Positions 56,530 to 64,000 of a stretch of 64,000 nucleotides of DNA are shown here, one piece after another (the stretch's first letter is position 1; the number at the start of each line of letters is the position of its first letter). The translations under genes were made by a program, and so were the position numbers. Under the pieces are notes generated by a model. The model worked only from the letters and a program-made list of their open reading frames with translations, searched no databases and was not told the DNA's origin. This DNA comes from Phlegmacium glaucopus (taxonomy: Eukaryota > Basidiomycota > Agaricomycetes > Agaricales > Cortinariaceae), in the NCBI GenBank assembly GCA_015039465.1, contig MU130364.1:272346-336345 (forward strand), given 5' to 3'.

Positions 56530-58165
56530 GATGGACATTGAGAACTAGCCCTGCAACTCCCATAGCTGCTTTTCTAACCATGGCTGCCTAAGCTCGTCGT
56601 GTTTGAGGAGTGCAACATAGGTTTGAACGGCTGCGTAATCTGTCCAAAATAAGTCAATTAAAGCAATCTTATCGGTGGCTGAGAGACCGTCATCTCTGTC
56701 TGACATGCAATGGATAGCTTCCTGTCGAAGTTTAGCAACAGGGTCAGTCGGTCCAGACTCTCATACAGCTGAAGCAAGTGAGTTAATTGAGCCCTGTATT
56801 TCATGAGCAATGATAGTAGGTGTCATTTTGGTGCTTGTCGACTGTACTCGCGATGGCTGAGAGGATTGGGAAGATGAAGTGTTTCTGGATTTAGGTAAAG
56901 ATCTAGGTAAGCTGGAAGTCTTCTTTTTAGCTGGTCCCCTAGACACAATAGGGGAGAAAAGCTTCAATGACGGAGGGATGGGATTCTCAGATATGGTGGT
57001 GGTCACAGCGTTCAGCTCCTCATCAGATGTGATGACATCAAGTTTATGTTTACCAAAGGAGTTGGAAGTGAAAATAGAAGTGGTGTCGGACTCATGCCGG
57101 TCAATGTCCATCGGGTTGATAAGAGTATTTCCAGTGCTATTGTTTGTGCTCATCTCATCTATGGTAGCTTCACCAAGATCGAGTGTCTCATTGAGTGGAG
57201 CAGGTGGAGCGGTTTGCATTGCCGAGAACGCATTGGCACCCCTTGCGGAAGCATTGGGAATGATATCTTGAAAATTTTTGAAATATGGCCAGCCCTTGTT
57301 GCGAAAGGGGGAGATGAGCTTGTTAGACTATATGACAACAGTACCGTAAGACGACAGATGATAAGATTAACAACTCATGGACTTACCTTTGATGCATTGA
57401 TATAATTGTTCCACGCAGACACTGCCGCATTGCCCTCAATATTCACACCTTTCTGACCATCCCAATGAGTTCCAGATGTAGTATCTTTATATGTTATAAT
57501 TGTTCGAAAGGTAGCCTTGAGCTGCAAATAATATCAGTTTTATCAAGATTAAACTTGAAGATGATAAGATTGGACTGACTCACTGCATTGTACTTTGTTT
57601 TGCACTGCTTTGCAGTCTTGGCGGGTCCTGAAGTCAAGAGGTCTGCTATACAACCTGGTATAGCATTGAATGTCATGTCCTTGAAAGTCCCTCCATCACC
57701 ACTCTCAGCCCTGTGTTCCCAAAGATAGTTGACAAGCACCTGTTGAATTCAGGCAAATAACAGGTAATAATGTTGAGAGCGACAATAGAGTGGAGGCTTA
57801 GGATGGTTGGTGTTAACCAGGTAAAACACTAGTTATTTGACTAAAGAACTACTCTAGTCGTAACTACTATTTATACAAGTACAGGAATGATAACAAAAAT
57901 ACTATTCTTATCTTTGACCTCTGGCATAATGTTCTCTTATCAGCTTATCTACCTGGAGTGAACTCGACACTTCCAACAGCGCCTCTACCTCCTTTTCGTT
58001 CCAAGATGCCTTTTCCTGGTGCAGGCTAGCCATGAGAAGAGATGTTACAAATTGAGCACCAAGAGCTGTTAAAGACACAGCAGAATTTAAGAGCTTTTGA
58101 CATTCAAAAAGAGGACGGTACCCTGCCATATCATCCATATCATTGATAATCAGGAAGTTGATACA
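56530..58165 (-). pseudogene. PIF/Harbinger Myb/SANT-like protein, interrupted by a solo LTR
   Basis: Minus-strand pieces read LGAQFVTSLLMASLHQEKAS, WNEKEVEALL (about 58010-57980), then after the LTR LVNYLWEHRAESGDGGTFKD, ADLLTSGPAKTAKQCKTKYN (57735-57590), an intron, WNNYI, GWPYFKNFQDIIPNASARGA (about 57310-57240), a Ser/Thr-rich linker and RQEAIHCMSDRDDGLSATDK, ALIDLFWTDYAAVQTYVALL (56720-56600). This is the trihelix Myb/SANT protein that partners PIF/Harbinger transposases and helps them bind DNA. The family H LTR splits the Myb domain, and a TGA at about 56760 stands where Arg is likely. Confidence 0.82.
57741..57978. mobile_element. Solo LTR, family H (copy 2, inverted)
   Basis: 238 bases, TGTTGAATTCAGG to CGACACTTCCAACA. 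Flanks GCACC (57736-57740) and GCGCC (57979-57983) agree at four of five bases. It lies in the Myb/SANT exon of the Harbinger element. Confidence 0.85.
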
Positions 58166-58263
58166 TAGCTGAATATTCATATTCAGACTCCTGCCACCGG
58201 CAACTTCGGCACAACTTCAACATGACCCAAAGTTTTGACCACACAGCGCATCCGAACTAGCTC

Positions 58264-58962
58264 TTAAGGGTATGAGGGTAAGGGTAAGAGGGGTAAGGGT
58301 GAAGGTCAGGATTTTCATACCCTTACAAAACCCTTACCCATGACAAAGGGTCAGGGTTTTTGCAAGGGTTGTTCAAGGGTTTTTTTTAAATCAAAAGCCA
58401 TATATTATGGTTACCAAAGAAGATATTTAGCAGAAAAAATGATAATTTCCACTATCTGGATTATTTTTCATCCTTTTAGCCTATTACATCAGTATTCTGC
58501 TCTCAAAAAATGAGTGATAGCTATTATACTGTCCACAATGTTATTTAATAATCAACCCTCAGCCCTAACCCTCAAAGGGTTTTCTACCCTTGAACTCTCC
58601 ACTTACCCTTAACCATACCCTTACCCTTGGAAAGGGTCAAGGGTAGAGGTGGGTAAGGGTCAGGGTCAGTCTGGTAACACCCATGGGTTACCCATGCCCA
58701 TCACTAGGGAATACATTATAATTATTAATTTATTATTTACTGGTAGTAAATCAACCGCAGGTGACTTAATCACACTGACCAGCAAATCCCAGGACACCTG
58801 TCAAACCTGTGTCACAGGTACAGGTTAGGCAGGGGTTACAAAGTTGCAACCTGTGGTACCAACCTGTATGGGTTTGTAAACCCGTGACATTCCCTATGAA
58901 TGGGAGGCAGTCTATCAATTGAAACACATGTCAGAGAGTTTCATTGCTATGGGAAAGCCAGA
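58264..58962. repeat. AAGGGT-word repeat element, right part
   Basis: 58266-58400 and 58555-58690 consist of AAGGGT/ACCCTT words in both orientations around an AT-rich middle. 58790-58890 has a similar CAGGTTTGTAACC-type array. It resembles the hAT-type MITEs here but the ends are unclear. No gene was seen. Confidence 0.5.
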
Positions 58963-60459
58963 GAGGTCTTTACACTCCCCCACATCTTCCTGGAGGATTT
59001 TTGGTGGATTCCTACCTATTCTGGGAGGATTCCTACCATTCCTGGTAGGAATACCAGGATTCCATGGGGAATTTTATACCAGCCAATTCCCCCTGAAATT
59101 GACATTCCTGGCTCTTCCTAATCCAGGAGGATTCCAGGAGGATTCCTGGTGGATTCCTGGTACTCAAGGAAATTGATACCAGGATTCCCGGAATTCCCTA
59201 GGAATCCCTAACACAGAATCCATCCAGAATTCTCCTGGAATCCTGGGAATTCCAGGGATGAACTCAACTCTTACTTTTAAATATTATTAAAAATAAAAGA
59301 ATCATATATAAGTCAATAGTAATTTAAATATACATAAGTTAACTGTAATTCATATATGTGTGGTGGCAATGCCTTGCTGCCATTCAAATTTTGAATTTTG
59401 TTCAGACCACAAGGTGTGATCATGTGACCTCACGTGACGCACATTTCAGAAATCAACAAACGGTAACATTTCACAACTATCACAACCGCCACCACCACCC
59501 CAGAACCACAAATACACAACAACAACAACAAATGACGATGGCGATGGACGATGACGACAATGATGGATGACAGTGACGACAGCTACCCCCCTAACCAGGG
59601 GGTTTTTTGTTTTTGTTTTTGTTTTTTAGTTTAATTTCAATTCACTAACAACTACCAGCAGCATACAACCACAACAACCACCCATCCTCCACCATCCTCC
59701 ACAACACACCACCGTCACCACAACACACCACCTGCACCTTGACATGCACCGCCGGCACCTTGACAGCCGGCACCTTGTCACCCCCCCTTCACCAGGGGGG
59801 TTTTTCTTAGTTACGGTTCAAACGACGATGGTTACCCCCCCACATCTGGGGGGGTTTGTTTTATTTCAACGGACACCGAACACAACAACAACAACAACAA
59901 TGATGATGCCAAACAATGACAAAGATGGCTACCCCCCCTCCAGGGGGGGTTTTTTTGTTAATTTTTTATTGAATGTCTGCTACCCTCCCCTAGTGGGAGG
60001 GTTTTTTGTAAATATTTTACTTTTTAACCATGATCTATGTCAAACTATGCCTGGTTTTTTTAAAATATATATATATATATAGTTTATTAGATTAAAAAAT
60101 GTATAATTAATTATGAATGATGATATAGCTACCCTCTTACCAGGGGGTAGTATTAAATTAAAGAAATTAATATATTACAAGAAAACTCTAAGGAAATTTG
60201 ATTGAAATAGTGGTGTAGAAATAATAATTCCATACTAGGAATACCAGGAATACCAGAAATCCACCAGGAATACCAGGAATCTGCCAGGAATCAATTAGGA
60301 ATCCACCAGGAATAAACTAGGAATCCCAGGAATCCACCCGGAATCCGTGAGGAATATTCTCATTTATCAGGAATTCCTGGATTCCTGGAGGATTCCTCCA
60401 GGATTCCGGGCAGTCCAGGCGGATTCCTGGAGGAAGATGTGGGGGAGTGTAAAGTGTTG
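58963..60459. mobile_element. Non-autonomous hAT-type element with C-run/G-run hairpins
   Basis: 1497 bases with ends GAGGTCTTTACACTCCCCC and GGGGGAGTGTAAAGTGTTG, flanked by the exact 8-base duplication AAGCCAGA (58955-58962, 60460-60467). Subterminal arrays repeat AGGATTCCTGG words. The middle holds six hairpins of C-run, short loop, G-run and T-run, and CAACAA/ATGACG microsatellites. No transposase. Same terminal sequence as 30780-31200. Confidence 0.88.
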
Positions 60460-60477
60460 AAGCCAGACTGCATCAGC

Positions 60478-60548
60478 AAACCTTGGTGTGACCTACAGTC
60501 ACTACGGGTCACTACAGACTGTAGTGACTGTAGGTCACACCAAGGTTT
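60478..60548. repeat. Perfect 28-base inverted repeat
   Basis: Arms 60478-60505 and 60521-60548 are exact complements (AAACCTTGGTGTGACCTACA and onwards) around a 15-base loop that itself repeats GTCACTAC. Predicted to form a strong hairpin. Confidence 0.9.
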
Positions 60549-60927
60549 GTGTATTTGGCAGCTTATTATTGGCCTTGGTATGAAGATTGTGTTTCCTATG
60601 CATATGACAAAGAATATGGGGTTATCATGCCATATTTAACTGTTCATCTCAAGGCAAAAGGTGGGTTAGAGTCTAGACTAGTACAATTTTTATGTATCCA
60701 TGAACTGACTGATTAACCAGAGCTGCATCTTAAATAGATTCCAGATTGTATTTACTATTTCTTGCTTCTAAACATATAAATATGTTGGCAATTATTATGG
60801 AAGCATATTAACAAGGTAAAAGGTCAGTACAAAGTACAATCACAAAAAAAAGTTGGGCCATGGAAAGGAAGATGTTTCCAATGTCCAACCAACCACTCTT
60901 CCTCCAACCTCATTTTACTCTATCATC
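60549..60927. other. Downstream flank of the FCP1-like gene
   Basis: AT-rich DNA without coding signal; presumed to include the 3' untranslated region of the minus-strand gene that ends at 60928. Confidence 0.4.
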
Positions 60928-63358
60928 TCACACACCCCCTGAGCTTTGTCCACCTGCATAATTCCCATTCTGACTTGGAGGCGCCACTCCAGAGATGATT
61001 TCGATCCCCAATTCTGCCAAAGCCCTTCTACCATGCTGGGCCCAGTGGGAGAGGGTGGAAGGTGTTTCGTACCATAGAGGAGGAGGTTGGGATAGGGTTG
61101 GTGATTGTTTTGATAATGAATTATCGCTACCGAAATGAGTTGAAGGTACTCCCATCAACGCTTGAGCCGAAGAAAGAGGGGATGAAGGCGGGGGCGGCGA
61201 TGAGGAGGATCTTTTGGACGTCGTCGTCATTTCCGAATCCGAATCTAACTCTAAAGCCCGTTCACCAGCAACCGAAACCGGATCCATCTCAGCATCTGAA
61301 GAATCGATGACGTGCGTTAACCTCCTGCGTTTTGAAGGGCCTCGGATAGACATTATGGAACCGTCTCGTTTGGTACTAGGTGAGGGAGGCGTGATAGTCG
61401 TTGGTGGATGTGGTATTGGTATCGTCGTGGTCGTTCTTGTCCTTGTCGTTACGGTTGTCCCCGCCTCCGCGTTTTCTGATAGTGGCGCGTGCGTTCTAGC
61501 ACTACCATCGATAGCGTTTGATTCGAGTATTTTCTCTTGATCACCAACAGCGTGAATTAATCCACCACTCCTCATCCACCCCGCTACATTCCCTTCATGC
61601 TTTAGCCTGTCCAAGATACCAATCACAGCCAACAACGTTGCGTCATAGCCTTCATCCTCCTTCGCCTGCGCTTCCAATTGCTGCTCCTTCGCCAAAAGAA
61701 GTTTCTCCTTCTTCAAAAACTTCTTTTCTTTTCTCTTTCGTTTACGTTCCGCTTCTTTATTCTCCAAGTCGTTCTCTTCGCTCGACTTTATAGCCATATC
61801 TTCATTGGTAGCTGCATCTCCCGTTCTATTCTCTCCATCCGCTGTCGTCTCCAAGCTTGACGACTCCTTTGCACGCTCTCGTTCAGCTAGCCACATTCGC
61901 TTTAATTCCCGCTCAGCAGCATCGATATCTGACTTCCGCGTTTCTGCCTCATATTCAGACACGCATAGATGATTCCAAGGTTGTAATACCGCCTTTAGAG
62001 GAGAATCGTCCATTAATATGGTGGTCAGTGCTGAGTGTTCTTGTTGCTGCTGCGGTAGTAAGACATGACTATCCACTTCAACCTCGGAACTGGAGTTCTT
62101 CGAAGCAGAAAGCGATTCGGGAGGGGATTGACTGTGGGAGGGATTTGGTATGATGGAGGGTATCTGCGCCCAAGGTTTGGCCAGGTCTTTTGTCGTCTGC
62201 GTCTTTTTAACTATATAACAATATCGTCAGATCAATTTTATTACATCACCTGTCTCCAAAGAAAGAAGTCCAAAACGAATTACACTCACAGTACTCATCG
62301 CTGCGTAATCCAAGCGTATCTCTTGCCCAGATAGCTTTTAGCTGTTCTTTATACGTGCCGAAACATTTCTCCACCATGTCATTCACGCTATGCGGTTGCG
62401 CCGAGCTCCAAACCATGGTATCGAGCCATTGAAGGGTGGTAGGATGGAAGAGGTAAGCGCAGAAAGAAGGGATGTAGGGACGTGGGTATATGGTGCGTGG
62501 TGCGGGGAAAGGATGTACGGAAGAAGGCGTGGTTCTAAGACGTGTAGGGGAAAACTGTGAAAGCGTATCGGCAGAATGACGAACACGTGGATATGACGGT
62601 GGGGGTGCACGACGACCGGAGTGAGTACTGCGTAGGAGGAGGGTACCGTTTAGATCTAGTACAAGTAATTTACGTGAGGCTGTTGGGTCTTCGAGAGGGA
62701 GTGAGGATTGTAAAGATAGTTTCATGTAAGATTCGGTAGGCGAAGTGTGCTTTTCTGGAGCGAGGGCTGGTTGTATTGCTATGGGTGGGGATAGCGAGCG
62801 CAAAGATTCTGTTTTCTGAGTCGCCGTTGTGACCATCGTCCTTTCCCCACAGCTGACCAACAACCTCTCCATAGACGCTGATCTAGGCCTTAGAAACCGC
62901 ATAGAACTGGAATTGGGTCCCACAATATTAAGTCTGGTAGTATGAGCGAAAAAACTGCTGTCGTCCATATCGTAGCCACCATAAGGGGACATGAACCTTT
63001 CTGGTTTTGAGCCGAACGCAGACGCAGATGTGGATATTTTGTGGGCCTGTGATCCTGCCGCCCATGAATCGTAGCTAGCCAAAGACTTTTTTCCTTGAGC
63101 TCTGAGAACATTAGTGTATTCATCATATATAGACGGTCCTCTGCGCTCTGCCCCCAAGAAATGTTGTCCACGTTCTTTGTCCTCTAGTTCAGGCAGCTCA
63201 TCTCCCGGTCTGCTGCTTCTAAATTGACGGTTAGGAGATGCAGACGCAGAACCATCCCGCACTCCTTGATGGCTAGGATCCATACCCAAATTCGCGTCGG
63301 AGTAACGACCTAGGTTGATATGGACCCGATGCCGGTGATGACGACCGCGATAAGACAA
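60928..63358 (-). CDS. FCP1-like (NIF-type HAD) phosphatase domain protein, two exons
   Basis: complement(join(60928..62210, 62290..63358)), 783 residues; the 79-base intron has GTGAGT and TATAG ends and joins DEYF to KKTQTTKDL in frame. Residues 1-225 are Arg/Ser-rich and probably disordered. The FCP1/NIF homology domain starts about residue 228 with RKLLVLDLNGTLL, then RPYIPSFCAYLF, LDTMVWSSAQPHSVNDMV, LGLRSDEYF, KKTQTTKDLAKPW and ILMDDSPLKAVLQPWNHLCV. The C terminus is a basic, Lys-rich coil (ERKRKRKEKKFLKKEKLLLA) followed by Ser/Pro-rich sequence, suggesting a nuclear protein. The nucleophile Asp of DxDGT is present but the second Asp is Asn (DLNGT); I recall the same form in fungal relatives. 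Related enzymes act on phospho-Ser/Thr, for example of the RNA polymerase II tail; the substrate here is unknown. It appears intact. The ATG chosen gives the longest frame. Confidence 0.88.
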
Positions 63359-63778
63359 CCGTTGAGAGGGTCCGTAGTGGTAGAAGAGAAAAAGACGAGG
63401 GGTTATAAGGAGAGTCGAAATTTTGGGCTGAGGGGCGATGGCAGAGGTGCGGCAAGACCAAATTTCCTTTTCGAGGATCGTGCCAGACTAGCGCTGTCGA
63501 TCGTACTTGCTCATCGATGCCCTCACGAAAGTCTGATCATTATCTTATTACATAACTACGCGACAGCTGGCACTCTTATATGCATCTCCTCTTCAAAGAC
63601 CTCATTGATCTGTTCATTTTTCGTGATGATCCTAACACCGCCATCGGGATACGGCGATGAGCAAGAGTTGCAATAGATTTCCCAATACAATGGTAGTAAC
63701 GTATTGTATTGAAAAGCATCTGCACAGAAAATAAAACAACTGGGCACCGTGTAACCGTTATGTAACGAGAAGCCAAAG
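63359..63778. other. Intergenic between two minus-strand genes
   Basis: Should hold the promoter of the FCP1-like gene and the 3' flank of the next gene. CG-containing, no repeats; no motif stands out. Confidence 0.4.
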
Positions 63779-63911
63779 TCAAAGGAGTTCTTCTCCTTCC
63801 GACTCAGGGTCCCTCATGATACTCACAGGCATCTGAGGATACTGGTCCATGCCCCACGAGACGTTCCTTCGTCTGCGTTTTTCTGACCGTGTTGGAAATC
63901 CTTGACGACGC
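63779..63911 (-). CDS. Last exon of an unrecognised minus-strand gene (partial)
   Basis: After an acceptor-like ACAATAG, the frame from 63911 encodes RRQGFPTRSEKRRRRNVSWG, MDQYPQMPVSIMRDPESEGE and ELL, then TGA at 63781-63779. The basic then acidic tail looks like a genuine C terminus. A GTGAGT within it could instead be a donor. The rest of the gene lies beyond the window. Confidence 0.4.
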
Positions 63912-64000
63912 CTATTGTAGATGACAAGTACTACATGTCAGGTTTGTGAGTCCTTGTGGTATAATGACAAGGTTCCAGGATCCCCAGCCATCGCGTTGCA

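Larger units (their letters stand above)
54854..58263 (+). mobile_element. PIF/Harbinger transposon, complete but damaged
   Basis: 3410 bases with terminal inverted repeats starting GAGCTAGTTCGGATGTGCTG at 54854 and ending CGCATCCGAACTAGCTC at 58263; similarity extends about 100 bases. TTA flanks both ends (54851-54853, 58264-58266), the PIF/Harbinger target duplication. It carries the two genes expected of this superfamily, a transposase on plus and a Myb/SANT protein on minus, facing each other. Confidence 0.93.

Noticed and set aside
58264..58690. Interstitial telomere repeat
   Set aside because: The AAGGGT words are irregular, occur in both orientations around an AT-rich middle and do not form the TTAGGG array of fungal telomeres.
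59584..60150. Bacterial rho-independent terminators marking contamination
   Set aside because: They lie inside an element bounded by a hAT 8-base duplication whose ends also occur within the fungal hAT gene at 30780-31200.

Overview
This window looks like nuclear DNA of a mushroom-forming basidiomycete (Agaricomycetes). The pointers are a nine-exon DUF6534-type membrane protein gene with very short introns, a two-exon FCP1-like phosphatase gene with a 79-base intron, a chromodomain Ty3/gypsy element with a BTB-type ORF, and hAT, PIF/Harbinger and Helitron relatives of fungal type. Few host genes are intact; most of the window is transposable elements nested in one another. No rRNA, tRNA or CRISPR array was seen.

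The printed sequence has a serious data problem. Three blocks (1-1287, about 19772-23762, and 26079-26900) are written backwards, that is reversed but not complemented. Reading them right to left without complementing restores a Helitron helicase, the left half of a gypsy element with part of a hAT transposase, and a zinc-knuckle ORF. The first and third blocks join their normal flanks codon-perfectly. Ordinary annotation of these blocks gives nonsense.

Layout. 1-2000: end of a Helitron and a 142-base tandem repeat. 2.8-4.8 kb: decayed dynactin p150 gene. 5.8-9.5 kb: unrecognised, frame-broken coding relic on the minus strand. 10.5-11.8 kb: intact DUF6534 gene. 13.5-15 kb: gene-like pieces, including an RRM fragment. 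15.3-17.5 kb: mariner-type element with a nested hAT MITE, then a solo LTR. 18.4-32.3 kb: a hAT transposon split by a 7.9-kb gypsy element (target duplication GATAT) and by two further insertions. The gypsy element has gag, protease, RT, RNase H, integrase and chromodomain, then two extra ORFs (CCHC and BTB) before the 3' LTR. 32.3-33.3 kb: a solo LTR inside a solo LTR. 34-40 kb: CpG-poor, AT-rich DNA with a 127-base minisatellite and mitochondrial-derived sequence. 40.8-48.8 kb: a long inverted repeat holding unrecognised coding relics, a long palindromic MITE and repeat family Y. 49.8-52.9 kb: a gag-only copia element (TR-GAG type). 53.3-54.4 kb: two solo LTRs. 54.9-58.3 kb: a PIF/Harbinger element with transposase and Myb/SANT ORFs. 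59.0-60.5 kb: a non-autonomous hAT-type element. 60.9-64 kb: the FCP1-like gene and the end of another gene.

The elements show age layers. Old copies are poor in CG and carry CGA-to-TGA type stops, which suggests methylation-linked C-to-T decay. The gypsy element (identical-length 437-base LTRs, intact TSD, many CG) and two solo LTRs are young islands. The most interesting biology is the gypsy element with its two post-integrase ORFs; the most important practical point is the backwards blocks.
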